Shown here: positions 25,372 through 34,064 of the stretch, one piece after another
Position numbering within the stretch: the stretch's first letter is position 1
Layout of the letters: the number at the start of each line of letters is the position of its first letter
Assembly: GCA_905142475.1 (NCBI GenBank)
Contig: LR990730.1
Coordinates: 1,488,001-1,552,000, forward strand
From: Xanthomonas hydrangeae
GTDB taxonomy: Bacteria > Pseudomonadota > Gammaproteobacteria > Xanthomonadales > Xanthomonadaceae
Direction: 5' to 3'
DNA: 64,000 nt
Translations under genes and position numbers: made by a program
Notes under the pieces: generated by a model
What the model saw: the letters and a program-made list of their open reading frames with translations, nothing else
What the model was told of the DNA's origin: nothing
Database searches by the model: none

Positions 25372-26537
25372 ACTATCGCTCGGCTGCGGTGCGGAGAGTG
25401 GTTGGTGGCGCCCTGTTGCTCGGTGCAAGCGGCGCCTGGGCGGCCTCGTTCGATTGCAAGCAGGCAAGCACTGCGGTCGAAAAACGGCTGTGTGCGGTGC
25501 CGGCGCTCGGCAATCTGGACGATCAGTTGGACGAGTCCTATCGGGCGCTGGTGGAGACTACGCCGCGCAGTTCGGTGGCAAGCGTGCGCGATCAGCAACG
25601 GGCGTGGCTGCGCCAGCGCAATGCCTGCGCGCAGGACGCCAAGCTGGACGACTGCCTGCAGCGCTCATTGAAGGCCAGAGCCGATGTGCTGGCCAAGGCG
25701 CTGACTGCACAGCAACAGGCACTGGATCGCATCATCGCCAGCATTCCGACGGCGCCTGCCGACGCGGCGCGCCAGTTGCAGGGCTACGACACGCCGCTGG
25801 CCTCGGCGTGGCTGGCTTACTTGCATCAGTTCGTGCCTGCGGCGGGGGTGGATGCAGCGCTGGCCAATGCGCGGTTCGAGAGTGCGCGCAAGGCATTGCG
25901 CAAGGTCGACACGTTTGCAGACTCGTTGCTCGACGATGTGGATGGCATGCCTGCCATGCAGGCACCGGAACGCGTCTTGACCTTGCTACGCTTGTGGATC
26001 GAGCGCGACGACAGCGATCAGCGTCCTTACGTGCATTGCTTCATCTTCGCTGCGGTGGGTGAGCCGGCATACGAGGCGTTCGGCTCGCTGTATGGGTCGA
26101 CACGCGACGGGTTCGCGCCGATCTGCAAGCCGCCGGGCGGTCTGTTTGCAATGGCCAGCTGGAAACAGCTGGATGCGGGCTTCGCCGGGTTGATCGAGGC
26201 CTTGAGCAAGGATGCCGGCACCATTCGCTACGCCAGTTACGCCGAGTGGAAAATCATCGCGCTACGCGCGTCGGTGTCGCCGTTGTTGTATCTGACGCCT
26301 GCACTGCGCAAGCGCTACGGCGACGATCCGGACAAGGCGATTGCGGCCTGGAACGGGGAAGACAGCGATTGGCCGGCGACACAACGCAAGGCCCTGCGCG
26401 CGCTGCTGCCGAAGGTGCGTGCCGATACGGCAGCGTGGCTGGTGCGCGAGAAGCGCCTGCCTGCGAAACAGGCCGATCAGGCGGCTACCGCGATCGTGGC
26501 GGCTTGGGTGAATGCGCGGTTGGATTTCGCAAGCTGA
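25368..26537 (+). CDS. LprI-like (DUF1311) N-terminal domain periplasmic protein
   Basis: A 389-residue exported protein. The signal peptide is VGGALLLGASGAWAA. The first 110 residues form a DUF1311/LprI domain with its cysteine and charged pattern: FDCKQASTAVEKRLCAVPAL ... DQQRAWLRQRNAC ... LDDCLQRSL. LprI of Mycobacterium is a lysozyme inhibitor; many proteobacterial homologues are of unknown role. The remaining 270 residues match nothing I recognise. The start overlaps the permease stop (ATGA). The nearby XAC2610-like gene encodes another periplasmic family linked to lysozyme-type inhibition. Confidence 0.8.
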   Translation: MNYRSAAVRRVVGGALLLGASGAWAASFDCKQASTAVEKRLCAVPALGNLDDQLDESYRALVETTPRSSVASVRDQQRAWLRQRNACAQDAKLDDCLQRSLKARADVLAKALTAQQQALDRIIASIPTAPADAARQLQGYDTPLASAWLAYLHQFVPAAGVDAALANARFESARKALRKVDTFADSLLDDVDGMPAMQAPERVLTLLRLWIERDDSDQRPYVHCFIFAAVGEPAYEAFGSLYGSTRDGFAPICKPPGGLFAMASWKQLDAGFAGLIEALSKDAGTIRYASYAEWKIIALRASVSPLLYLTPALRKRYGDDPDKAIAAWNGEDSDWPATQRKALRALLPKVRADTAAWLVREKRLPAKQADQAATAIVAAWVNARLDFAS

Positions 26538-26648
26538 GCGCGGCGGGCACACCTAACTTCGCGGATATGAGACGGCTGGCGTTGTTGCTTGATGCGGCAA
26601 CGCCAGGCGTTATGGTCCGAGACCAGGTAATGTGGATAAGCCGAAACT

Positions 26649-26678
26649 GAAGCCGAAGCCGAAGCCGAAGCCGAAGCC
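26649..26678 (+). repeat. GAAGCC hexanucleotide microsatellite
   Basis: Five perfect GAAGCC units in a row, preceded by one degenerate unit (GAAACT). It lies 110 bases after the LprI-like gene and next to the composite repeat. As a hexamer in non-coding DNA it could vary in copy number with little direct effect. Confidence 0.9.
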
Positions 26679-26702
26679 TGCGGTCTGCGGCTTGGCAGCA
26701 GG

Positions 26703-26985
26703 GCCCTTGCCCGCCCACCATCGCAGGACACGCCGCAAGTACGTCCATGTAGGCTCTTACGCGGCATCCATGCCGCGTAAGGTCCCGCGACGGTGGGCGG
26801 GCAAGGATCAGTCGAGAGTGTTGGTGTGCATGGCTTTAAAGAAAAAAAGCGACCGACCAACTGTCTGGTGCGGTGTCCTCGCCGATTGCTGGACCGTGTG
26901 GCGGCGTGGATGCCGCCACCGAGTCCCCAGGGATGGGTTCACGGCGTGTCTCGCGAGCGGTGAGGGCACCGCGCCCTCGACCGAC
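26703..26985 (-). repeat. Composite two-hairpin repeat (family 3), inverted copy
   Basis: Two palindromic modules. Module A (26703-26807) has outer arms GCCCTTGCCCGCCCACC / GGTGGGCGGGCAAGG and core GCGGCATCCATGCCGCGTAA. Module B (about 26871-26980) has outer arms GGTGTCCTCGCC / GGTGAGGGCACC and core GTGGCGGCGTGGATGCCGCC. Read in reverse complement, the B-spacer-A order matches 62682-62925 closely, and module A also matches 62456-62561. Confidence 0.8.
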
Positions 26986-27054
26986 TAAATCGATGGAACC
27001 ACGGCGCCATCTCATGGTCACACCATGGATGTTGTCGATGTAAGGAGTTTCACG

Positions 27055-27867
27055 ATGCAATCGAAGTCTTCGCGTTGGCCGTGGCTGCTGGCGGTGCCAA
27101 TCGTGGCCGGTGCCGCCTGGTGGCTGTTTGGCGGGTCATCCACTGCGCCGGGCGCGTTGCCTGCGCCGATCAGCCAGACCGCAAGCGCTGTGGCAGCCGC
27201 TGTGACTCCAGCGCCGCCCGTGCCGGCCGGGCCACGGCATCCGGTGCAGGTGCCTTCGGCCGATGCCGCCGACGCCGCGATTCCTGCGCTGGCACAGAGC
27301 GATGCGGCTGCCTGGCAGGCATTGCTGGACCTGGTGCAGGACGATGGCACGTTGTCGATCGTGGTACGCAAGCATCTGATCGAGCGCGTTGTGGTGATGA
27401 TCGACAATCTCACCCAGCCCAGCATCAGCCGCCGTGTCTCGGTGCTGCAGCCGGTGCCTGGTGAGTTGCAGGTCGCCGATGCCGGCGCTGTTGTGATCGA
27501 TCAGGCCAATGCGGGGCGTTATGCACCTTACGTGGCGGCATTCACCCAGGTGGATGCGCAGGCGTTGGTGCGCAGTTATGTGCGCTTCTACCCGCTGTTT
27601 CAGCAGGCATATGCCGATCTCGGCGCGCCGGATCGTTACTTCAACGACCGCGTGATCGATGTGATCGATCATCTGTTACGCACGCCGGATCCGGCGCAAC
27701 CGATCAAGGTGGTGCGCGACGAACGCGGTCGCTATCGCTTTGTCGATCCTGCGCTGGAAGCGCTGTCGGTTGGGCAAAAAGCCGTGTTGCGGCTGGGGCC
27801 GGCGCAGGCCGCTGCGGTGAAGGTGCAGTTGCAGCGAATTCGTACGGCATTGCTGCAGGGACGTTGA
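27055..27867 (+). CDS. DUF3014 domain-containing membrane-anchored protein
   Basis: A 270-residue protein with one N-terminal transmembrane anchor (WPWLLAVPIVAGAAWWLFGG), an Ala/Pro-rich linker to about residue 80, and a DUF3014 domain. The domain shows LSIVVRKHLIERVVVMIDNLTQ (in part), YAPYVAAFTQVDAQALVRSYVRFYPLFQQAYADLG (in part) and DYFNDRVIDVIDHLL-type segments. ATG 27055 follows AAGGAG at 8 bases' distance. The family is common in gammaproteobacteria and has no assigned function; a periplasmic-facing envelope role is inferred from topology only. The gene stands alone and is convergent with the GST gene. Confidence 0.85.
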   Translation: MQSKSSRWPWLLAVPIVAGAAWWLFGGSSTAPGALPAPISQTASAVAAAVTPAPPVPAGPRHPVQVPSADAADAAIPALAQSDAAAWQALLDLVQDDGTLSIVVRKHLIERVVVMIDNLTQPSISRRVSVLQPVPGELQVADAGAVVIDQANAGRYAPYVAAFTQVDAQALVRSYVRFYPLFQQAYADLGAPDRYFNDRVIDVIDHLLRTPDPAQPIKVVRDERGRYRFVDPALEALSVGQKAVLRLGPAQAAAVKVQLQRIRTALLQGR

Positions 27868-27893
27868 GGCGGCTTGCGATCGACGCAAGGATG

Positions 27894-27914
27894 AGGCCGC
27901 ACCGAGCGCGGCCT
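27894..27914. terminator. Weak hairpin between convergent genes
   Basis: AGGCCGC - 7 bases - GCGGCCT, 26 bases after the DUF3014 stop and ahead of the convergent GST stop. There is no T-run, so termination activity is uncertain. Confidence 0.35.
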
Positions 27915-28012
27915 TGCATGCTGCGGTGGCATGCGCCCCGCGTCGGCATCGGAGCAGGTGATTTCGGTGCCACTTGCGTTGCGTTGCGATGCAGGAGATG
28001 CAGCCGTATCGA

Positions 28013-28720
28013 TTACGCCGCATCCAGCTCCGGATAGTGGCGAAAAATGCCATTGGTGTTGAACGCCACACGTCGCTCGGATGCGAGATAGGCGGCAATC
28101 CGCGGACGCTCGGCCACGCGCTGCTGCAAGGCCTTGAGGCCGGGCAGATCGGTCGACAGCGTTGCCATGCGCTTGGGGAACATGTATTCCAGCCCGCTGA
28201 TCAGCTGAAACAGCGACAGATCCACATACGAGTGCGCGCCCAGCACATGGATGCCGCCGGCCTGCTGCAGCACCTGCTCGAAGTAGCCCAGGAACTTGGG
28301 CAGGCGGTTGTCGCGCAGGTCCTTGGCACGCTTGGCCGCTTCGGCTTTCTGGTCTTGGTAATACAGCCCGGTGGCGATCGGATGATGGGTATCGTGCACT
28401 TCGGCCACCAGGTCGGTGATGGTCAGCTGCAATTGCAATGCCTGGATGGGTAATGCATCCGATTCCGGTACCAGCTTCAGCTGCGGCCCAATGCAATGCA
28501 GGATCGCTGCGACCTGCGCAACCACCGTGTCGCCGGCCTTGAGGAACGGCGGTGCGAACGGCTGGGCGCCGGCCTGGTGACCTTCCAGAAAGGCATTCAT
28601 CACTTCATCGCCTTCCACTCTCGCCACGTCGGTGTAGTCGGCACCGGCGTCTTCTAGTGCGAGCCGGACGAATTCACCGCGGCCTTGCAGGCCGGTCCAG
28701 TAATAGAGCTGATAGTGCAT
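28013..28720 (-). CDS. Glutathione S-transferase family protein
   Basis: A 235-residue cytoplasmic GST. The N-terminal thioredoxin-like domain reads YQLYYWTGLQGRGEFVRLAL, with the sigma/alpha-like Tyr near the start and the VAQVAAILHCIG segment that binds glutathione. The all-helical C-terminal domain includes VLGAHSYVDLSLFQLISGLEY, the N-capping box region. The start at 28720 (MHYQLYYWTG) is preferred; a longer frame adds nine unlikely residues. Its substrate is unknown, probably detoxification of electrophiles. It lies between the convergent DUF3014 gene and the co-oriented GIY-YIG gene. Confidence 0.9.
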   Translation of the reverse strand: MHYQLYYWTGLQGRGEFVRLALEDAGADYTDVARVEGDEVMNAFLEGHQAGAQPFAPPFLKAGDTVVAQVAAILHCIGPQLKLVPESDALPIQALQLQLTITDLVAEVHDTHHPIATGLYYQDQKAEAAKRAKDLRDNRLPKFLGYFEQVLQQAGGIHVLGAHSYVDLSLFQLISGLEYMFPKRMATLSTDLPGLKALQQRVAERPRIAAYLASERRVAFNTNGIFRHYPELDAA

Positions 28721-28765
28721 GCGCTGCTCCGCGATCGATGGCGCCACAGCGTAGAAACCGCGCGG

Positions 28766-29074
28766 CTAGGCGGGCGTGAGCGAAGCGTCAGCGGGCTGTG
28801 ACCCGGTGCCGTCGTGCGGCTGCGCCAGCAGCCAGGCCAGCTTGCGCGCGCGTGGTTGCTGCTTGAGCTGCCACTCTGCGCGCGAGGCGGCGGCGCGGTC
28901 CGCATACGGATGGCTGGCAAGCACTTCCAGTGGTGGATTTGCGCGTGTGTAGCGCGCGCCGGCGCCACGCAGATGCGCCTGGAAGCGCCGTTCCAGATCG
29001 TTGGTGATGCCGGCGTAATAGCTGCCGTTGCGACACAGCAGCAGATAGAGGTGCCAGGGCTTGGGTGCATCCAT
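28766..29074 (-). CDS. GIY-YIG nuclease superfamily protein (YhbQ-like)
   Basis: A 102-residue single-domain GIY-YIG protein. The motif reads [20 protein letters not shown], followed by the conserved [20 protein letters not shown], including the catalytic-region arginine and the tyrosine. The Glu of [10 protein letters not shown] is the third conserved element. Small proteins like this (YhbQ/UPF0213 type) are nuclease-like with poorly defined roles, possibly DNA repair. The start at 29074 ([12 protein letters not shown]) gives a normal length. It diverges from the TonB receptor of the sulfur locus. Confidence 0.9.
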   Translation of the reverse strand: MDAPKPWHLYLLLCRNGSYYAGITNDLERRFQAHLRGAGARYTRANPPLEVLASHPYADRAAASRAEWQLKQQPRARKLAWLLAQPHDGTGSQPADASLTPA

Positions 29075-29165
29075 GGGCCCATTATCGCCATTGGGCTGGT
29101 GTCGTGCAGCGAAGGTCTTGGCGAGCGCTGGGCACGGATGGTCGACACGCGGCGGCGCGTGAGTG

Positions 29166-29190
29166 AATAACCACCTAAACATTGGTTATT
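29166..29190. promoter_or_regulatory. Operator-like inverted repeat ahead of the sulfur-scavenging operon
   Basis: AATAACCA - 9 bases - TGGTTATT, a perfect 8-base symmetric A/T-rich site in GC-rich DNA, about 158 bases upstream of the TonB receptor start and 92 bases upstream of the divergent GIY-YIG start. The size suits a dimeric regulator such as a LysR- or TetR-type protein controlling the 29.3-36.8 kb genes. The regulator is not in the window. Confidence 0.5.
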
Positions 29191-29347
29191 TGACGCTCGC
29201 GGCCGCTGCAAACAGCATGCGCTACTGCATTGCAGCGCCGTGTCGGCCTGCGCTGCGGCCGGGTCGCCGTGCATGCATGGCGCTCGCCAATTCGCAAGAA
29301 ATCTCCCCACGCTGCTGCACGACAGCCGACGCCACGAAAGGACGTAC

Positions 29348-31603
29348 ATGCCTGCGCGACACCGGACCCCTGCAAGGATCCTCGCTGCTTCGAGATGGTT
29401 GGCCAGGCCGCAGGTGCTGGCGTGGAGTCTGGTGTGGGCATGTGCGCCGGTGCTGGCCGATGAAGTGGGCGAGGCTGCTGCGACACCGGAGCGCGCCGCG
29501 CAGACCTTGGGCGCGGTGACGGTGACCGCTAAACGCCGCGAAACCACCTTGCAGCAAGTGCCGGTGGCCGTGTCGGTGGTGCAGGGCGAAACGTTGGAGC
29601 GCGAAAACCGCAACAGCGTGGCCGACCTGCCGGCGCTGGTGCCCAGCCTGACCTTTCGCACCGGTGCCTCCAACAAGGACACCTCGTTGTTCCTGCGTGG
29701 CGTGGGCACCATCTCCACCTCGCCGGGCGTGGAACCCAGCGTGGCCACGGTGATCGATGGCGTGGTGCTTGGGCGGCCGGGCCAGGCCACGCTGGATCTG
29801 CTCGATGTCGAGCGCATCGAAGTCCTGCGCGGGCCGCAGGGCACCTTGTTCGGCAAGAACTCCTCGGCCGGCGTGCTCAATATCGTCAGCAAGCCTGCGC
29901 CGGAGCTGTTCGGCGGCTATGTGGATTACGCGCACTTCGGTGGCGGCGACGAAGACCGCGTGCGCGCCAGTGCGGGCGGCGCGCTGGTGCCGGACGTGCT
30001 CAAGGCCAGCGTGTCGGCGTTGTGGGCCGAGTACGGCGGCAATGTGCGCAATGTCGCCGACGGACAGACCGTCAACGGTTACCAGCGCTCCGGCGCGCGG
30101 CTGCGGCTGGACCTGACCCCGAACCCGAGCTTGAACGCGACGCTGCTCGCCGACTACCTGCAGTCGCGCAGCGACGCGCCCAGCGGTGTAGTGGTGGCCA
30201 GCACGCGTGCGGACTTCGCCGCAGCCCTTGCGCCAGTCACTGCCAGTGCCGACAACCGGCAGATCAACAGCGATTACCTCACGCGTCTGGAAGACATCAA
30301 CAAGGGCGCCTCGCTGCAGCTGGATCAGCACATCGGCGAGGCGCTGCTGACCTCGATCAGCGCGTGGCGGCAATGGGATAACACCCAGTTCCAGGATGGC
30401 GATCGCACTGCGCAACGCAGCGCGGCGTTTCCGTCCTCGCACGATCGTGGCGATCTGGGTTACACACAGTATTCGCAGGAAGTGCGCATCCAGACCCCGC
30501 GCGACCGCGCAGTGGAAGCGGTGGCCGGGCTGTATTACCTGCATGCGCGCAACGACGAAACCTATCGCCGCACGGTGACGACGCCAACCGCCAGCAACCT
30601 GGGCGTGGCCGATTACGGAACGCGTGCAGAAACGTATGCGGCGTTCGGCGAGGCCACCTGGCATTGGCGGCCCGATCTGCGCGCGTTGCTGGGCGCGCGC
30701 TTCACCCGCGACACGCTCGACTATCAACATCGGCGCGTGTCGAGCTCCACAGCCGCAGTCACCGGTATCCAGCCCTCCACGGCGAGCAGCGGCAGCACCG
30801 CAGAAAACGGCGTGTCGGGTCGCGCCGGCCTGCAATACGACTTTGATGCGCAGACCACCGGCTACCTCACCTATTCGCGCGGCTACAAGGGCCCGGCCTA
30901 CAACGTGTTCTTCAACATGCAGCCGCGCGACACGCCGGCGCTGAAGCCGGAGACCTCCAACGCCTGGGAACTCGGCTTGAAGGCGCGTGCGCTGGACGAT
31001 CGCCTCAGTGCGAACGTCGCGCTGTTCCATACCGAGTACGCCAACTATCAGGCCAACTTTTTCGACACCGTGGCCGGGCAGGTGGTGACGCGCTTGATCA
31101 ACGCCGGGCAGGTGCGCACGCAAGGCCTGGAACTGGATCTGGAGTATCGGCCCACCGAGCGGCTCAGCCTGGCCGCATCGCTGGCCTACACGCAGGCGCG
31201 CATCCTGCGGTTCGCCTGCCCCACCGCAGCAGCGGCCAACTGCAATGTCGATGGCAGGCCGCTGCCGTTTTCGCCGGACTGGAAAGGCAACCTGCGCGCC
31301 GGTTACCGGGTGCCGTTACGCGGCAGTCTGGCGCTGGAATTCAACGGCGATGTGAGCTGGCAGGACAGCGTGCAGTACGACCTCAGCCAGACGCCGCAGA
31401 CCATCCAGGGACCGTATGCGATCTGGAACGCCAGCATCGCGCTGGCCGATGACGTGCATGGCTGGCGTGTGGCAGTGCTTGGCCGCAATCTCGGCGACCG
31501 CTCGTATGCACCGCTGCTGGCCAACGCCACCGGCAATGTGTACCGGCTGGTTCCGCGCGACGATCAGCGCTATGTCGGGCTGCAGTTGCACAAGGATTTT
31601 TGA
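29348..31603 (+). CDS. TonB-dependent receptor of the sulfonate/sulfur locus
   Basis: A 751-residue outer-membrane receptor. The N-terminal signal is long (LARPQVLAWSLVWACAPVLA). A TonB-box-like LGAVTVTAKRR, plug segments (FLRGVGTISTSPGVEPSVAT, VERIEVLRGPQGTLFGKNSS) and a barrel ending VGLQLHKDF follow. AAAGGA precedes the ATG at 29348. It is followed by a flavin monooxygenase, an aldo/keto reductase and ssuACB, so its ligand is probably an organosulfur compound. The Pseudomonas sulfate-ester receptor SftP is a precedent for a TonB receptor in sulfur scavenging. The ligand itself is inferred from context only. Confidence 0.9.
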   Translation: MPARHRTPARILAASRWLARPQVLAWSLVWACAPVLADEVGEAAATPERAAQTLGAVTVTAKRRETTLQQVPVAVSVVQGETLERENRNSVADLPALVPSLTFRTGASNKDTSLFLRGVGTISTSPGVEPSVATVIDGVVLGRPGQATLDLLDVERIEVLRGPQGTLFGKNSSAGVLNIVSKPAPELFGGYVDYAHFGGGDEDRVRASAGGALVPDVLKASVSALWAEYGGNVRNVADGQTVNGYQRSGARLRLDLTPNPSLNATLLADYLQSRSDAPSGVVVASTRADFAAALAPVTASADNRQINSDYLTRLEDINKGASLQLDQHIGEALLTSISAWRQWDNTQFQDGDRTAQRSAAFPSSHDRGDLGYTQYSQEVRIQTPRDRAVEAVAGLYYLHARNDETYRRTVTTPTASNLGVADYGTRAETYAAFGEATWHWRPDLRALLGARFTRDTLDYQHRRVSSSTAAVTGIQPSTASSGSTAENGVSGRAGLQYDFDAQTTGYLTYSRGYKGPAYNVFFNMQPRDTPALKPETSNAWELGLKARALDDRLSANVALFHTEYANYQANFFDTVAGQVVTRLINAGQVRTQGLELDLEYRPTERLSLAASLAYTQARILRFACPTAAAANCNVDGRPLPFSPDWKGNLRAGYRVPLRGSLALEFNGDVSWQDSVQYDLSQTPQTIQGPYAIWNASIALADDVHGWRVAVLGRNLGDRSYAPLLANATGNVYRLVPRDDQRYVGLQLHKDF

Positions 31604-31667
31604 CGATGCGTGTGATGGTTTTCGATATCGATTTGAACAGTGCGGGTGTTACCCACGGTACGCTGCA

Positions 31668-32996
31668 ATGAGCGCCGCACGTCAGCTTTCGCTCGGCGCG
31701 TTTTTGATGGCCACTGGCCATCACGTGGCCGCATGGCGGCATCCGCACGCCAGTGCCGATCCGCTGGTGTTCGATCATTACCGGCAGATGGTGCGCATTG
31801 CCGAGGCCGCCAGGTTCGATGCGGTGTTCGTCGCCGACAGCCTGGCTGCGGCCGGCGGGCCGGTGGCATCGCGGATGGCGCGTTCCAGCCTGTTCGAGCC
31901 ACTCACGCTGCTCAGCGCGTTGGCGGTGGTGAGCGAGCGCATCGGGTTGATCGCCACCATGACCACCAGCTACAACGAGCCGTATCACGTGGCACGCAAG
32001 TTCGCCTCGCTGGATCATCTGTCCGGTGGGCGTGCCGGCTGGAATCTGGTCACCTCCGACGCCGCCGACGAGGCGCTGAATTTCAACCGCGATGCGCATT
32101 ACGTGCATGCCGAGCGGTATGCGCGGGCGCGCGAATTCCAGCAAGTGGTCGCAGGGCTGTGGGACAGCTGGGACGACGATGCCTTTATCGCCGACACCGC
32201 CGCCGGCGTGCACTACGATCCGGCGCGGTTGCACGTGCTGGATCATCGCGGCGCACACTTCCAGGTCCGCGGCCCGCTCAATATCGCGCGCGCGCCGCAG
32301 GGGCATCCGGTGCTGGTGCAGGCCGGCTCGTCCGAACCCGGGCGTGCGCTCGCGGCCGAAACCGCAGAAGTGGTATTCACCGCGCAGTCGTCGCTGGCCA
32401 AGGCGCAGGCGTTTTATGCAGACATCAAGGGGCGGCTGGAACAGTTCGGGCGTTCGCGCGATGCACTGAAGGTGATGCCAGGCGTGTTCGTCGTGGTGGG
32501 GCAAAGCCAGGCCGAAGCGCAGGAAAAGTTCGAGCAGTTTCAGGAGCTGGTGGAGCCTGACGTGGGCATCGCGCTGCTCTCGCGCATGTTGGGCAACTTC
32601 GATCTGTCCGGCTATCCGCCGGATGGCCCGTTGCCGGAATTGCCGCTCACCGAAACCGGCCAGCGCAGTCGCCAGCAGTTGTTCACCGAGCTGGCCGGGC
32701 AGGAGCAACTGAGCATTGCCCAGCTCGGTCGGCGCATCGCGGGCGGACGCGGGCATTACAGCCTGATCGGCACGCCCTCGCAGATTGCCGATGAGTTGCA
32801 GGCCTGGTTCGAGCAAGACGCAGCCGATGGCTTCAACGTGCTGGTGCCGCATCTGCCCGGCGGCCTGGCCGATGTCGCCAATCACGTGGTGCCGGAGCTG
32901 CAGCGACGCGGGCTGTTCCGGCGTGACTATGCGGGGCGCACGTTGCGCGATCATCTGGGGCTGCAACGCCCCGCCAATCGCTTCAGCGCACGCTGA
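31668..32996 (+). CDS. LLM-class flavin-dependent monooxygenase (NtaA/SnaA/DszA type)
   Basis: A 442-residue bacterial-luciferase-like monooxygenase using reduced flavin and O2. Typical parts are LSLGAFLMATGHHVAAWRHP at the N-terminus, FDAVFVADSLAA, LSGGRAGWNLVTSDAADEAL with the Asn-Leu-Val-Thr motif of the NtaA/SnaA/DszA group, and HPVLVQAGSSEPGRALAAE. It is longer than SsuD (about 380) and belongs to the DmoA/SfnG-type branch that opens C-S or C-N bonds. With ssuACB downstream, desulfonation or thioether cleavage to release sulfite is the likely job. No NADPH:FMN reductase gene is adjacent; flavin must be reduced elsewhere. Confidence 0.88.
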   Translation: MSAARQLSLGAFLMATGHHVAAWRHPHASADPLVFDHYRQMVRIAEAARFDAVFVADSLAAAGGPVASRMARSSLFEPLTLLSALAVVSERIGLIATMTTSYNEPYHVARKFASLDHLSGGRAGWNLVTSDAADEALNFNRDAHYVHAERYARAREFQQVVAGLWDSWDDDAFIADTAAGVHYDPARLHVLDHRGAHFQVRGPLNIARAPQGHPVLVQAGSSEPGRALAAETAEVVFTAQSSLAKAQAFYADIKGRLEQFGRSRDALKVMPGVFVVVGQSQAEAQEKFEQFQELVEPDVGIALLSRMLGNFDLSGYPPDGPLPELPLTETGQRSRQQLFTELAGQEQLSIAQLGRRIAGGRGHYSLIGTPSQIADELQAWFEQDAADGFNVLVPHLPGGLADVANHVVPELQRRGLFRRDYAGRTLRDHLGLQRPANRFSAR

Positions 32997-33012
32997 TCTA
33001 CCGGACATTCTG

Positions 33013-34053
33013 ATGACCTATCTCGCACATCCCGATCGCTACGACCGTCTCGCCTACCGCCGTGTCGGCCGCAGCGGCCTTGTCCTGCCTGCGCTGTCGC
33101 TGGGCCTGTGGCACAACTTCGGCGACAGCACGCCGATCGACACGCAGCGCGCCTTGCTGCGCACCGCCTTCGATCTGGGCATCACCCATTTCGATCTGGC
33201 CAACAACTACGGCCCGCCGTATGGCAGCGCGGAAATCAACTTCGGCCGCCTGCTGCGCGAGGATTTCAAGCCGTATCGCGACGAATTGATCATTTCCACC
33301 AAGGCCGGTTGGGACATGTGGCCAGGCCCGTACGGGCAGGGCGGCAGTTCGCGCAAATACCTGTTGTCCAGCCTGGATCAGAGCCTGCAGCGGCTGGGCG
33401 TGGACTACGTGGATATCTTCTACTCGCACCGCTTCGATGCGGACACGCCGCTGGAAGAGACCGCGGGCGCATTGGCCAGCGCGGTACAGCAGGGCAAGGC
33501 CTTGTACGTGGGCGTGTCGTCGTACTCGGCGGCGCGCACGCGCGAGATCGCTGCCTTGCTGCGCGAGTGGAAGGTGCCGCTGCTGATCCATCAGCCTGCC
33601 TACAACCTGTTCAATCGCTGGGCCGAGCAGGAGTTGTTCGATGCCACGGACGAGGTGGGTGTCGGCGTGATCGCGTTCACCCCGTTGGCGCAGGGCTTGT
33701 TGACCGGCAAGTACCTCAATGGCGTGCCCAGCGATGCACGGGTGAATCGTCCGGGCGGGCAGTCGCTGCGGCCGGAACATCTGTCCGAGGACAACCTGCA
33801 GCGCGCACGCGGGCTGGATGCGATCGCACAGCGACGGGGGCAAAGTCTGGCGCAGTTGGCGTTGGCCTGGGTGCTGCGCGATCCACGCGTGAGCTCGGCC
33901 TTGCTGGGTGCCAGCCGCCCGGAGCAGTTGATCGAAAACGTGGCGGCCTTGCAGTCGCCTGCGTTCAATGTCGAAGAGTTGGCCGAGATCGATCGCTTTG
34001 CAGTCGAGGGTGGCGTCAACCTCTGGGAAAAGCCGTCCACCGATTGGCAATGA
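33013..34053 (+). CDS. Aldo/keto reductase (YghZ-like)
   Basis: A 346-residue NADPH-dependent aldo/keto reductase of the AKR14 (YghZ, L-glyceraldehyde-3-phosphate reductase) group. The tetrad is visible: Asp and Tyr in HFDLANNYGPPYGSAE, Lys in IISTKAGWDMWPGPYG, and His in IFYSHRFDADTPLEE. The length equals E. coli YghZ. It lies 16 bases after the monooxygenase and 11 bases before ssuA, so it is embedded in the sulfur operon. It could reduce the aldehyde released when a sulfonate is oxygenolytically cleaved. That role is inferred from context. Confidence 0.9.
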   Translation: MTYLAHPDRYDRLAYRRVGRSGLVLPALSLGLWHNFGDSTPIDTQRALLRTAFDLGITHFDLANNYGPPYGSAEINFGRLLREDFKPYRDELIISTKAGWDMWPGPYGQGGSSRKYLLSSLDQSLQRLGVDYVDIFYSHRFDADTPLEETAGALASAVQQGKALYVGVSSYSAARTREIAALLREWKVPLLIHQPAYNLFNRWAEQELFDATDEVGVGVIAFTPLAQGLLTGKYLNGVPSDARVNRPGGQSLRPEHLSEDNLQRARGLDAIAQRRGQSLAQLALAWVLRDPRVSSALLGASRPEQLIENVAALQSPAFNVEELAEIDRFAVEGGVNLWEKPSTDWQ

Positions 34054-34064
34054 GGAGGATTCCG

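Larger units (their letters stand above)
26538..27054. other. Intergenic region filled by repeats
   Basis: No gene is supported in these 517 bases. They hold a GAAGCC hexanucleotide tract (26649-26678) and an inverted copy of the composite family 3 repeat (about 26703-26985). The final 60 bases supply the leader of the DUF3014 gene, with AAGGAG at 27042-27047. Confidence 0.75.

Noticed and set aside
26703..26985. Insertion sequence remnant
   Set aside because: No transposase fragment or simple terminal inverted repeats with target duplication; the structure is two nested palindromes.
29222..31123. A 633-codon open frame antisense to the TonB receptor
   Set aside because: No homology pattern; the plus-strand receptor is unambiguous.
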